Below, one piece after another: positions 16,604 through 24,143 of a stretch of 64,000 nucleotides of DNA (position 1 is its first letter; each line of letters starts with the position of its first letter). The stretch is from a virus. The position numbers and the translations under genes were made by a program. The notes below the pieces were generated by a model that searched no databases, was not told the DNA's origin, and saw only the letters and a list, made by a program, of their open reading frames with translations. The stretch is from the IMG/VR virus record IMGVR_UViG_3300031951_000093, positions 1-64,000 of that record; one strand, given 5' to 3'.

Positions 16604-17158
16604 TCAAAATAAGTCAACCAAAAGAGGCCAGTTGGGCATGGAAGGGTCGTAGACCGCTTCAAGAGCCGGCTTAAGGCGCTCCGTTGTGACGCAAAACACG
16701 CCACCACCAGGGGTGGGCCAGTCGTGATAGTTCCACCCAACGGAAGTTTGAGCAAGAATCTCTTGGACGGTAGGGGTGGTCATGGCTTGCACAATAGAAG
16801 AGGTAGACCGAGGAGAATTCAAGGGTGAAGCTTGTTGTGGTTGAGCTGTAGCCAAAAAAGGAGCCAAAAAATCCTTGATGTAATCAACCGACTCGCCTTT
16901 CGAGGCGAATTGACTGTTAAAAGCCCAATGATATTGCATTAAGCCCTCAAAGGGCTTGTAATCATCTTCGCGATGAATTATCACGATCAATGTCTCAAAT
17001 CCTCTTTGACACTGAAAAATTGTGTCTCCGCTTTTTAGCCAATTGTATCTATACGCCGTAAAGGCGGGATGCCATTGAAAAAGATCAATGCACCAGCCAG
17101 CCGATGCAAGAAGGTCTTGAGCCCTTTGAATTCTATAGGAAGTGAAAGCGTCGGTCAT
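16604..17158 (-). CDS. two-part hypothetical protein; C-terminal part has a paralogue at 37331
   Basis: The 184-aa frame has an N-terminal part (1-110) rich in Trp, Phe and Asp, a Gln, Pro and Ser-rich linker, and a C-terminal 60 residues starting MTTPTVQEIL. That C-terminal part shares T-x-x-G-x-x-x-H-x-W, GG and YDPSxPNW-type positions with the protein at 37331. An internal ATG at 16783 has the same upstream sequence as the start at 16569, so the C-terminal part may also be made alone. It may be a fusion of two former genes. Function unknown. Confidence 0.5.
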   Translation of the reverse strand: MTDAFTSYRIQRAQDLLASAGWCIDLFQWHPAFTAYRYNWLKSGDTIFQCQRGFETLIVIIHREDDYKPFEGLMQYHWAFNSQFASKGESVDYIKDFLAPFLATAQPQQASPLNSPRSTSSIVQAMTTPTVQEILAQTSVGWNYHDWPTPGGGVFCVTTERLKPALEAVYDPSMPNWPLLVDLF

Positions 17159-17299
17159 GATAGAAGCGCAATTGAGTGCCGGTCGGATCTCTCCTCCCGA
17201 TGCACTGATCATAAGACGCAAGGCCAGCGCACGGGATTAACCTGTCGCAATTCGTCACAAAGCCCACTCAATGCGCTAAACTGCTTAGGCCGATACCAA

Positions 17300-17620
17300 A
17301 TGGCCATGACTGACTCCCTGCCGTTCGACGCCACCGACACCCCTGATCTGACTGATGATCGCGTGTCTGATGTGATGACACAACTTGATGAATGTGAATT
17401 TTCGGCGGATGAATATCACAAGCTTGTGGAAACAATTCTGATGTCTTTGGCTGTTAGCTATGAAGACTCTGTTTCTCAAGAAATGGAGCGCGAGGAAGTT
17501 ATGTTTTTAACTTCAATGGCAACACGGTTTCAAGGCGCTTATGAATTGATTCATATTGGAGATGACGACGAAGACGATGAAGATGGCGACAATGATGACG
17601 ATTTTGAAGATGATGATTGA
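17300..17620 (+). CDS. acidic-tailed hypothetical protein
   Basis: The 106-aa product is helical, then ends in a run of about 20 Asp and Glu residues. It is a plus-strand gene among minus-strand genes, with its own terminator at 17645. A second ATG at 17306 is also possible. Acidic tails of this kind can mimic nucleic acid or bind basic proteins; that is speculation here. Confidence 0.55.
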   Translation: MAMTDSLPFDATDTPDLTDDRVSDVMTQLDECEFSADEYHKLVETILMSLAVSYEDSVSQEMEREEVMFLTSMATRFQGAYELIHIGDDDEDDEDGDNDDDFEDDD

Positions 17621-17644
17621 TTGCATCTAGCCAATTCGCAAGAC

Positions 17645-17670
17645 AAGGCTGATAATTGTCAGCCTTTTTT
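17645..17670 (+). terminator. intrinsic terminator after the acidic-tailed gene
   Basis: GGCTGATAATTGTCAGCC is followed by six T. It lies at the junction with the convergent gene that ends at 17669. Confidence 0.85.
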
Positions 17671-18049
17671 ATCGCTTGGGCATATATGAGTGAAGTTGGT
17701 TAATTAATGTCTTTAAGTCATCTTCTGAAAGCGTATCAACAGAATGACCAACTTGTTGCAGCCTGAATCTAGCAGCAACTTGCAATCGCCTCATTTGAAT
17801 AGCTTTTTCAATTTCTTGCTTTTCTTCTTCGGTTGGAATCCACGCAAAAACATGACTCCATGGATCACGACTGCTTCCTCTTAATTCACCATTTGACTTA
17901 TTAAATACATGCTTTTCTGTAGCAAACGTTGCCTTGGTTACTTTTGTAACCTCAAGAAGCATGATTGAAGTGCGATCAGTAACAGCAATAATGTCGCCGA
18001 TTTTTATGTTTTGAAAGTTTTGGTTTTTCGTTGATTGAAGTAAATTCAT
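17669..18049 (-). CDS. hypothetical protein (126 aa)
   Basis: The N-terminal half (1-75) looks beta-rich with IGDIIAVTDRTSIMLLEV, like a small SH3 or KOW barrel. The C-terminal half is helical and charged. The ATG at 18049 is preferred to upstream in-frame codons that read through a terminator. A TTACAATTGTAATTG promoter-like sequence lies upstream. Function unknown. Confidence 0.5.
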   Translation of the reverse strand: MNLLQSTKNQNFQNIKIGDIIAVTDRTSIMLLEVTKVTKATFATEKHVFNKSNGELRGSSRDPWSHVFAWIPTEEEKQEIEKAIQMRRLQVAARFRLQQVGHSVDTLSEDDLKTLINQLHSYMPKR

Positions 18050-18158
18050 GGAAATAGAAAGGGCTAAACTGCTTACCCTTTCTTGGATCATAGCGCAGAG
18101 CAAAACAACCAGCGCCGTGCTGATGTAAAACTTTACAATTGTAATTGCGTCAAAACAC

Positions 18159-18181
18159 AAAAAAGCCCGGACTTGCCGGGC
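18159..18181 (-). terminator. intrinsic terminator after the DUF932 gene
   Basis: On the minus strand GCCCGGCAAGTCCGGGC is followed by six T, just past the DUF932 stop. Confidence 0.85.
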
Positions 18182-18204
18182 TTGATTACAATTGCGTGAG
18201 CTGA

Positions 18205-19185
18205 TCAATTCACCCCACATAACTGCAGAGCGCTGGCCCTGGCTCGTTCGACCACGCGGCTACCCTGCCCCCAGGTGGCAGATTGAAAGCGGGTGGACAG
18301 CTTGCCATCGCGCAAGCTGGTTTCGACTTCCGTCACAGCGTTATATCCGCCCCATACGGTATTCTGAACGCCATCAAAATGTGTCCCATATCCACCAGCA
18401 TAAGCATTACGCAGTTTTTCCCACTTGCGAGGAGAATCTTCAATCGTGCCATGCCTGATACCTTCAGGAGTTGCAACAGATGGCAAGTTATAAAGATGAC
18501 CAAGCCATGTTTTATAACTTTCAAAATCCATTGGTGTTTCCGCCATGCGCTTATATTCTTCTACGTGCTTACCAAATGTTTGACGAGCAACGTCGATATT
18601 GCGCATAATTTCATCAATTTGTGCAATACCAATTTTTGTATGATTGACGGAAAACTGCTTGCCAGTTCGTGCGCCATCTGCCTGGGCAAAGCCTAAAGTA
18701 TTTTGACAAACAACACGAATATCTGTAAACATTCCGCCAAATGATGTCATTCCATCATGGCCAAGATAACCAACAAAATTACGATGAATTTTGTCACCTT
18801 CAACAATACTTGCATCAGTACCAAGAATTTTGCCGGTAAAGGCAATCTTGGCGCCTTTTTTAAGTACAACCACCGTATCCATAATGATGTCATCACGAAG
18901 CATTTCAGCCAATTGGCATAATGTTTCGTTTTGGATCAATTCATACTGCGGCGAAACAGTGCCCAAAACTTCATTATTGTCCATACGACAAACAGCAACA
19001 CGTTGGTCAATTTGCTGATAAACGTCTTCGTTCTTAACAAATAGCGGACGCTTTTCGACTTCAAACAATGCGCCAGCGCGAGTGAAAGCCTCGCGAGCCG
19101 GCAAAGTGCCTTCAATGACTTCGCCGAGACCGTGCCAGGCACGCTCGCCATTCATCATGATGCCGGAGTGAAAGTTGTGAGCCAT
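18205..19185 (-). CDS. DUF932 (phage/plasmid-like TIGR03299) protein
   Basis: The 326-aa protein matches DUF932 along its length: it starts MAHNF, then has AWHGLG near residue 17, a VSPQYELIQN segment, GDKIHRNFVGYLGHDG and VCQNTLGFA. The family is common in phages and plasmids and its biochemical role is unknown. The gene stands alone between a promoter box at 19268 and a terminator at 18159, so it is a one-gene cassette on the minus strand. Confidence 0.85.
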   Translation of the reverse strand: MAHNFHSGIMMNGERAWHGLGEVIEGTLPAREAFTRAGALFEVEKRPLFVKNEDVYQQIDQRVAVCRMDNNEVLGTVSPQYELIQNETLCQLAEMLRDDIIMDTVVVLKKGAKIAFTGKILGTDASIVEGDKIHRNFVGYLGHDGMTSFGGMFTDIRVVCQNTLGFAQADGARTGKQFSVNHTKIGIAQIDEIMRNIDVARQTFGKHVEEYKRMAETPMDFESYKTWLGHLYNLPSVATPEGIRHGTIEDSPRKWEKLRNAYAGGYGTHFDGVQNTVWGGYNAVTEVETSLRDGKLSTRFQSATWGQGSRVVERARASALQLCGVN

Positions 19186-19219
19186 GGTCGTGGGGATAGG
19201 GTTTGCGTCGGGCTTTGTC

Positions 19220-19288
19220 CGCCTGACTCCCGAATCATATGCGCAGGATGCGACGGGATGGGTGGCCCTGTAACACTCTGTTGTAATC
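19220..19288 (-). promoter_or_regulatory. promoter box for the DUF932 gene
   Basis: On the minus strand ATTACAACAGAGTGTTACAG lies about 100 bases before the start codon, with a CATATGAT -10-like sequence about 30 bases downstream. It is the same box as at 16228 and in the 36-37 kb cassettes. Confidence 0.6.
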
Positions 19289-19306
19289 CCCTACCAGTCT
19301 CCGATC

Positions 19307-19525
19307 TCATGGCACAGGCAATCCGCTTTCCAAGCGATCAAGAACGGCAGGATCTACATAGAAAACCTCCCCTCCTTTGTACAGACACGCTTGTCCAGGG
19401 CGTGGGCCTGGTTGGATCGGGGGAATCAACCGCTCTGCGTCTGCGAGCTGCCTTAAAAATTCTTCAGGGCTAATGCCGCGTGAGGGGTTCATGGGTTGGC
19501 GTTTGGCGTTGGTGGGGTCAGTCAT
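19307..19525 (-). CDS. hypothetical protein (72 aa)
   Basis: A 72-aa protein rich in Pro and Arg, with a central PPIQPGPRPGQ stretch and a short GEVFYVDPAVLDRL end. It overlaps the upstream gene by 8 bases. No family is recognised. Confidence 0.5.
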   Translation of the reverse strand: MTDPTNAKRQPMNPSRGISPEEFLRQLADAERLIPPIQPGPRPGQACLYKGGEVFYVDPAVLDRLESGLPVP

Positions 19526-19703
19526 TGGCATTCTCCTTTTCGTTCTCAAAACGATTCAAAGCTACAAAAAGATACTCAGGTATTTCTTCCCACCAACAAT
19601 TGTCGTAATTCTCAATGCCCCAGTAAAAACGACCGCCTTCTTGTTTTACCTCAAGGTTGCCATAGTAGTTGCCAATAGTCCCAACTTTTCTTATGTTAGC
19701 CAT
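19518..19703 (-). CDS. small Trp/Tyr-rich hypothetical protein
   Basis: A 61-aa protein with NYYGNLEVKQEGGRFYWGIE, a beta-hairpin-like segment, then WWEEIPEYLF. It is coupled by overlaps at both ends. Function unknown. Confidence 0.5.
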   Translation of the reverse strand: MANIRKVGTIGNYYGNLEVKQEGGRFYWGIENYDNCWWEEIPEYLFVALNRFENEKENAND

Positions 19704-19911
19704 CGGCCTGCTTCTTGCCTGCCAGTGCGTCACACACGGCCTGCTGATTGGCCGCCACAGCAAGAAGCTCACGCCGGATCTTGCGGCGCTCGCCCTGGCG
19801 CTGGTGATGCGCATCAGCATAAAAGGCCGGAAGATTCTCCTCTTCAGGGAGAACCGCGTCTACCACCAGGCGTATCAGGGGCGCGTAATCGACGGGGGCG
19901 GGGGTGGTCAT
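19696..19911 (-). CDS. hypothetical helical protein (71 aa)
   Basis: A 71-aa soluble helical protein with a basic middle (about residues 37-47). Its stop overlaps the next start by 8 bases. It starts ATGACCACCCCC, like two other genes of this cluster. Function unknown. Confidence 0.5.
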   Translation of the reverse strand: MTTPAPVDYAPLIRLVVDAVLPEEENLPAFYADAHHQRQGERRKIRRELLAVAANQQAVCDALAGKKQADG

Positions 19912-19927
19912 GAGGGGGCGTGGCGGA

Positions 19928-20101
19928 TTAAAGTGTTGTTGAGTTAAGAAGAATCATTACAACCGCTAAAGACAGTAATTTTATCGGAGGCTGATTTGTG
20001 CTTCCATGTAAAATCCAATTAAGAATAAACATGGAAATACAAAAGGCGGCAAGTGATTTTAGCAGCCAACTAAGAATCCTGAGGAATTTAAGAAAATCCA
20101 T
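19928..20101 (-). CDS. small membrane protein (57 aa)
   Basis: The product has two hydrophobic segments (about residues 10-30 and 40-54) separated by a short polar loop with HGSTNQPP. It overlaps the upstream gene by 14 bases. Function unknown. Confidence 0.5.
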   Translation of the reverse strand: MDFLKFLRILSWLLKSLAAFCISMFILNWILHGSTNQPPIKLLSLAVVMILLNSTTL

Positions 20102-20285
20102 AGTGCGGTGGGGTGGTGTGGTGAATAGATAGCGCATTCTGCGCAGCATCAGCGGCAAGAGAAACGCGCCGATAAGCAGGGCTCCAGCCCCCGCGGCTTC
20201 GGATGTGATCTGCGGCTTCGATTAGGGCAAAGTGAGCGGCTTGCAGGGCTTTTCTTAGATCGGCGGCGGTTGCGTTGGCTGCCAT
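20088..20285 (-). CDS. Ala-rich hypothetical protein (65 aa)
   Basis: A 65-aa Ala-rich helical protein with one GGW turn. The ATG at 20285 follows GGTGGGG-rich sequence of unusual composition (CCCCACCC repeats on the coding strand). Function unknown. Confidence 0.45.
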   Translation of the reverse strand: MAANATAADLRKALQAAHFALIEAADHIRSRGGWSPAYRRVSLAADAAQNALSIHHTTPPHYGFS

Positions 20286-20340
20286 TGGGAAGATGCGGTG
20301 GGGTAGGGTGGGGTGGGGTGATGTGGCGCCATCACAGATG

Positions 20341-20604
20341 TCACCAGTATTCATCTCGCTCTCTAAACCAGCGCTTAACATGACGTTGAATGCGACGGCA
20401 CTTTTCCTGGCCCTTTCCTGCTACCAGGGGAGGATTGCAAGACTCAGGGCTAAACCTATGACACGAGCCAAGCGGAACCGGATGAATTGACGGCCAGTCA
20501 ATCCATGGCCAAGCCATAGTTCTTGCAAAGGATTGGGCGGCAGATTGACAGGCAAAAAGATAATCGGCGTGTTCTGTTTCAACAACGTAAATAGGCTTGA
20601 TCAT
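20341..20604 (-). CDS. hypothetical protein (87 aa)
   Basis: An 87-aa Trp and Cys-containing basic protein, HADYLFACQSAAQSF near the N-terminus. Upstream lies a CGGGCCTATTCCGACGGCTCACATCACGCC-type leader that is repeated before the gene at 20936 (see repeat entries). Function unknown. Confidence 0.45.
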   Translation of the reverse strand: MIKPIYVVETEHADYLFACQSAAQSFARTMAWPWIDWPSIHPVPLGSCHRFSPESCNPPLVAGKGQEKCRRIQRHVKRWFRERDEYW

Positions 20605-20608
20605 TAGA

Positions 20609-20654
20609 GGATGTGCGGTGGCGTGATGTGAGCCGTCGGAATAGGCCCGGCGGA
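20609..20654 (-). repeat. leader repeat copy A
   Basis: A sequence close to GCCGGGCCTATTCCGACGGC followed by TCACATCACGCCAC and read on the minus strand precedes the 87-aa gene. A near-identical copy lies at 20947-20993 before the 20936 gene. The two differ at only a few positions. Confidence 0.6.
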
Positions 20655-20660
20655 TGATAA

Positions 20661-20936
20661 TCAAGAATGCCAAAAGTCAAGGCTTTCTTCGTCTTGATAC
20701 CCTTTTCTAAAAGTTCCGGGGGGCAGTGGAAAAATAATCCCCCAAAAACCTTTGTTATAGTCTGAGCGCGTTACTACAAATACTTCTATTTTTTCATCTT
20801 CAAGATCTGGAAAATCTTGCTTGGCTTGTGCCGCTAATTTGTTAATAAAAACTATATCATGTCGATAGCTGTTAAAAGACATAATAATTCCTTCGCAGCT
20901 AGACCGATTGTGAAGAATTCGCTTGTCGTAAGCCAT
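20661..20936 (-). CDS. hypothetical protein (91 aa)
   Basis: A 91-aa mixed protein with FINKLAAQAKQDFPDLEDEKIEV-type helix, then a hydrophobic beta segment FWGIIFPLPPGTF. An internal ATG near residue 19 (MSFNSYRHD) could be the true start. Function unknown. Confidence 0.5.
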   Translation of the reverse strand: MAYDKRILHNRSSCEGIIMSFNSYRHDIVFINKLAAQAKQDFPDLEDEKIEVFVVTRSDYNKGFWGIIFPLPPGTFRKGYQDEESLDFWHS

Positions 20937-20946
20937 GATCTTGGGT

Positions 20947-20993
20947 GTGTGGGGTGGCGTGATGTGAGCCGTTGGAATAGGCCCGGCGGATGG
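20947..20993 (-). repeat. leader repeat copy B
   Basis: This is the second copy of the leader described at 20609, lying directly before the ATG at 20936. Duplicated leaders before two unrelated small genes suggest modular gene insertion behind a shared expression signal. Confidence 0.6.
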
Positions 20994-20998
20994 TGGTG

Positions 20999-21529
20999 TC
21001 AGGAATTAACGAATACTGGCCGCTCGCAATTTTCAACGGCCCAGCGTAGCCAATAGGCCAGCCATTCGCCACGGCACAAATTGGGGTCATAGCGAGGATC
21101 ATCAACGTAGTCATCAGGGTTATACCAGTTGATGTCATTTTTCTCGATACCCTCTTTCAATGGCGCATACTGAGCGATATGATCTGGATGCTTTGCTTTG
21201 TAAGCGGCAAGACGGCGCTCAACTTCTTCAACATGCTCAATGGTAATCGGCGCCGCTCTTGAGTATTCAGACATTAACGGATACCGCGTATTTCCATTGA
21301 TTTCTGTTTCATCTGATCCACCGTTTTTGCTGTCAAACATGATATGCAGCAAGCCAAGGCTTTTCATGCTTTTGTGCCAACCCTTATAAGATGGCCATCT
21401 TTGATTTTCGCAGTCAGTCGGTTCGCCATAGGCTGGAGCATCATCGTGCCTGACTAATTTGCAATTAATTTCTACAGATTCTTCATTGTAATCTATTGAT
21501 GCTTCTCCGATTCGCAAGTTGTGTCCCAT
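20999..21529 (-). CDS. hypothetical protein (176 aa)
   Basis: The first ATG (21529) gives 176 aa; a TTG at 21571 would add 14. The protein is acidic and soluble, with a beta-rich first half and helices around VEEVERRLAAYKAK, then a Trp-rich end (WLAYWLRW). A promoter box on the minus strand lies at 21682-21702. No family is recognised. Confidence 0.5.
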   Translation of the reverse strand: MGHNLRIGEASIDYNEESVEINCKLVRHDDAPAYGEPTDCENQRWPSYKGWHKSMKSLGLLHIMFDSKNGGSDETEINGNTRYPLMSEYSRAAPITIEHVEEVERRLAAYKAKHPDHIAQYAPLKEGIEKNDINWYNPDDYVDDPRYDPNLCRGEWLAYWLRWAVENCERPVFVNS

Positions 21530-21681
21530 GGGTGCGTGCGCAATGGAATAGTGTGCCGAGAATGCCGACAATCTGGCAGGCTCTCGGCGGGCCAGGGCCT
21601 AAGCCCGGAGGAGGCGGTTGCCTCCCAATGCACACACCCTAACCCCTGCCATCGTGATCTGCGCTGATCCCGTCAAGCATT

Positions 21682-21702
21682 TCACAATCTGTAACAATTG
21701 CC
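21682..21702 (-). promoter_or_regulatory. minus-strand promoter box, divergent from the ncRNA promoter
   Basis: On the minus strand CAATTGTTACAGATTGTG matches the right half of the phage promoter box. It points to the gene starting at 21529. Only seven bases separate it from the plus-strand box at 21709, so this is a divergent promoter pair. Confidence 0.5.
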
Positions 21703-21708
21703 AGGCAT

Positions 21709-21759
21709 GTTTCAAATTGCAACAGCATAACCACAAGCGGCGCACATGTGCCATATAAT
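21709..21759 (+). promoter_or_regulatory. plus-strand promoter of an empty cassette
   Basis: GTTTCAAATTGCAACAG matches the box at 45701 (GTTTCAAATTGTTACGAC) and is followed by a perfect TATAAT at 21754-21759. No plus-strand gene follows until thyX at 22506, which has its own promoter. Confidence 0.6.
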
Positions 21760-21765
21760 GATTTT

Positions 21766-21887
21766 CGAGGGGGAGACACCTCGCAAAACATAGTCCTCCG
21801 GTAACAGCTCACACGGCCGGATACCAATCGAGAGCAACATGGCCTGAATAAGCCTCTATTGCTGGTTGGGCCGGCATTAAATTTTTG
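21766..21887 (+). ncRNA. candidate structured small RNA or gene-less cassette leader
   Basis: The predicted transcript begins with an 18-base hairpin CGAGG...CCTCG, the same length and place as the AGAGAT hairpins of other cassettes. It continues with a TCCGG/CCGGA hairpin and a GCAA...TTGC stem, then ends with TGCTGG-TTGGG-CCGGCA followed by TTAAATTTTTG at 21860-21887. The only start codon in a leader-like place is ATG GCC TGA at 21839. It is either a small RNA or a cassette that has lost its gene. The 316-base region from 21572 to 21887 holds no other gene. Confidence 0.5.
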
Positions 21888-22358
21888 TTATGATTTTGAA
21901 GTAATTTGTGATGCCTCTCCACGCTTCGCCATGCGATCATAAAGAATTACATTAACAGTTGCAGCTAAATTCATGCAATAATGTGTAGGAACATATATTA
22001 TATCCTGGCACCATTCAATGGTTTTGATTCCCAGTGTGCTATCTTCCGGGCCAAAAATATAAAACGCACGCTCAGGGTGAGTGTATTCAGGTAATGGTGT
22101 TGCGCCATCAATTAAATCAACCGCTACAGGCACAGCGCCATAAGGTACAACATCGCGCAGATCAGTGCATTCAATTAGTGGTGTATGGCGATGCTGTTTT
22201 TGTGTATCTACACAAGAAGGGCTAAACCTTTTGCCGGATATACATATAAGCGATGCACCATAACAACCTGCGGCACGCAATACACTACCTACATTAGCTG
22301 CTGTTTTAGGCTGATGAAGACCAATCGCAGCATAACCACGATGAAGGTTTGTGATCAT
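21888..22358 (-). CDS. SPOUT (TrmH/TrmL-like) RNA methyltransferase
   Basis: The 156-aa protein has the three SPOUT motifs: NVGSVLRAAGCYGA at 22-35, FGPEDSTLG at 102-110 and a final VPTHYCMNLAATVNVILYDRM at about 123-143. The family methylates the ribose 2'-O of tRNA or rRNA using S-adenosylmethionine and forms a trefoil-knot dimer. The length matches a minimal TrmL-type enzyme. With two tRNA genes in the window, tRNA modification is a reasonable role. It ends against the convergent small-RNA unit. Confidence 0.88.
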   Translation of the reverse strand: MITNLHRGYAAIGLHQPKTAANVGSVLRAAGCYGASLICISGKRFSPSCVDTQKQHRHTPLIECTDLRDVVPYGAVPVAVDLIDGATPLPEYTHPERAFYIFGPEDSTLGIKTIEWCQDIIYVPTHYCMNLAATVNVILYDRMAKRGEASQITSKS

Positions 22359-22434
22359 TAGTTGAAGCGTTAAAAATGCAATCTACAGTGATCAGCGCTT
22401 TGCCGGCAAAATCCGTAACACATCGTTACGCTGC

Positions 22435-22480
22435 GCATTGCAGTGATCTGTTACAATAGAACACGAGTCACAGCACTAGC
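22435..22480 (+). promoter_or_regulatory. promoter box of thyX
   Basis: CATTGCAGTGATCTGTTACAATAG matches the phage promoter box (GCAGTGA-CTGTTAC). The thyX start is about 50 bases downstream. No clear TATAAT is present, so the call is weaker than for the cassettes. Confidence 0.4.
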
Positions 22481-22505
22481 CACTCAGAACCCTGCCTTCT
22501 CCCTT

Positions 22506-23231
22506 ATGGATCCACGTTTTCGCGTTGAAATCATCGCTCAAACGCCTAATCCCCAGCAGTGCATGTATGCCGCAATGCATCAGGATTATAGTGAAGGTTT
22601 TGTGTATGATGAGCGTGATAAATGGCCGGATGAAACTAAAGCTGGGGAGATCTGTGTTAAGCGATTATTGAATGGAGAACGTGGGCATTATGGAATACTG
22701 GAGCATCAGCAAATTATCCTTAATTGTGGGTACTTTCCCCATTCCGTAATGCAGCAAGCTCGGACACACAGGGTAGGCGTAAGTATGGATTGTCAGTCGA
22801 TGCGTTATACTGGAGATCGTATCTGCAGAGCTGCTAGTGGCGAATTACATCTTGAAGATGTATTCTATTTGCGGCCATTGGGTCATTATACTGACCGTCA
22901 AGGCAAAAAATATGAATACACACACAATCAGCGCGGAGAAGATCTTCATATCTGCAGCGTCGCTGCTGAACGCTATCGCAACCTAATCGAAGCCGGATAC
23001 GCTGAAGAACACGCACGCGGAATCCTTCCCTTTGATTATAGGCAGCACTTTGTAGTTAGCTTTAATGCGCGATCATTTATGCACTTCCTTGATTTGCGTG
23101 CAAAATTAGATGCTCAGCTAGAAATCAGACAGCTTTGTGATCTGATGTGGCCGCATTTCAAGGCTTGGGTGCCGCAAATTGCGGAATGGTATGAAAAGGC
23201 GCGATTGCATAAGGCACGGTTGGCGCCATAA
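22506..23231 (+). CDS. thyX: FAD-dependent thymidylate synthase
   Basis: The 241-aa protein is a ThyX enzyme, which makes dTMP from dUMP with methylene-tetrahydrofolate, FAD and NADPH. The signature R-T-H-R, then S and Q-S-x-R-Y is seen around residues 86-102, and C-terminal FMHFLDLR with QLEIRQLCDLM completes the fold. The length is normal. The ATG at 22506 is chosen over an upstream TTG-type extension that reads through the promoter. With nrdJ, tmk and dcd it forms the phage set for dTTP supply. Confidence 0.95.
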   Translation: MDPRFRVEIIAQTPNPQQCMYAAMHQDYSEGFVYDERDKWPDETKAGEICVKRLLNGERGHYGILEHQQIILNCGYFPHSVMQQARTHRVGVSMDCQSMRYTGDRICRAASGELHLEDVFYLRPLGHYTDRQGKKYEYTHNQRGEDLHICSVAAERYRNLIEAGYAEEHARGILPFDYRQHFVVSFNARSFMHFLDLRAKLDAQLEIRQLCDLMWPHFKAWVPQIAEWYEKARLHKARLAP

Positions 23232-23337
23232 GGATTGTTTCAATTTGTAACCGCTTAGGTGATGGCGTGCAAGGCAGGCTTATGATTGCGTGTGAAGGGC
23301 GGCACAGATTTATGGCTGCCTTCTTTTGAAAAGCATC

Positions 23338-23502
23338 ATGAATTCACAAGCCTTAAAAAAAGGAATCATTTGCTGGGTTTCTACCGTAACCGGCAAGACT
23401 GGGCATGGTAAACCGCTATCTCTTGAGGATGCCAATCGCCTGGCTCGCCAAGCCAACGCAAAAAATCCCCTAATTATTTACACAGTCAAAGAGGTGCAAT
23501 GA
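23338..23502 (+). CDS. small hypothetical protein (54 aa)
   Basis: A 54-aa protein with a beta-strand IICWVSTVTG and a helix LEDANRLARQANA, reminiscent of small phage proteins that pair a strand with a helix. A box GTTTCAATTTGTAACCGC lies about 100 bases upstream. The stop overlaps the Rieske gene start (ATGA), so the two are coupled. Confidence 0.55.
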   Translation: MNSQALKKGIICWVSTVTGKTGHGKPLSLEDANRLARQANAKNPLIIYTVKEVQ

Positions 23503-24143
23503 CAACTCACAAATTTAGCAACATGACTCACGCTATGCCATCAGAATTGCGTCGATTTGTTGATTTTCTTGCCGCCAACCCATCACCAGTTGATGTAGTT
23601 GAAGGCAAATTTTATATGGTGCCTTGTGTAGCGCAGCCGAAGAATGCCATGCCAAATGATCATCCTGCTTATGTTCCGCTAATCGGAACTGTGCACGAAG
23701 ATCGAGACGTGATTGGGTTTGATCCCTGGCATGTGCATGTAGACACTAGATTTATCACATATAAACGTCATTACTTAGCCTATCGTAACCTTGGTTATCC
23801 AGTTAGCCTAACCAATCATCCATGGCTGACCGAAAAATGGCCCGAAGAAGAGCTTAATCCATGGGCTTATTCAGAGCTATCAGTAAGACGCTTTAAAGCT
23901 CGCCGATCAGCACCGCCCTGGATGCCGCCAAATGCTGCTAGATGGCAACGCGATCTAGAAGACGCCTACGCTGGCGCTAGCGCCGCGTGTGGCGTCTGCC
24001 CCCACCGTCAACTCCCGCTGGCCGCTGGCCGCGACGTGGGCAATGGTGTGCGCCAATGTTCTGGTCATGGGCTGTGCTGGAATCGTGATGGGCGCATGGT
24101 GCGCCAGGTGGCATCGCAAGCTGTTCAAATTCGTTGGTGTTGA
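23499..24143 (+). CDS. Rieske-like [2Fe-2S] protein of phage type
   Basis: The 214-aa protein has a Rieske cluster motif near the C-terminus: Cys167-Pro-His169, 17 residues, then Cys187-Ser-Gly-His190, followed by G-L-C-W and a DGR-V turn, as in Rieske domains (CxH-x15-17-CxxH). The N-terminal part carries VEGKFYMVPC and DPWHVHVDTRF segments that I recall from uncharacterised phage proteins joined to a Rieske domain. No oxygenase catalytic domain is present. It may be an electron carrier or a redox-sensing protein. It is coupled to the small gene before it. Confidence 0.7.
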   Translation: MTTHKFSNMTHAMPSELRRFVDFLAANPSPVDVVEGKFYMVPCVAQPKNAMPNDHPAYVPLIGTVHEDRDVIGFDPWHVHVDTRFITYKRHYLAYRNLGYPVSLTNHPWLTEKWPEEELNPWAYSELSVRRFKARRSAPPWMPPNAARWQRDLEDAYAGASAACGVCPHRQLPLAAGRDVGNGVRQCSGHGLCWNRDGRMVRQVASQAVQIRWC

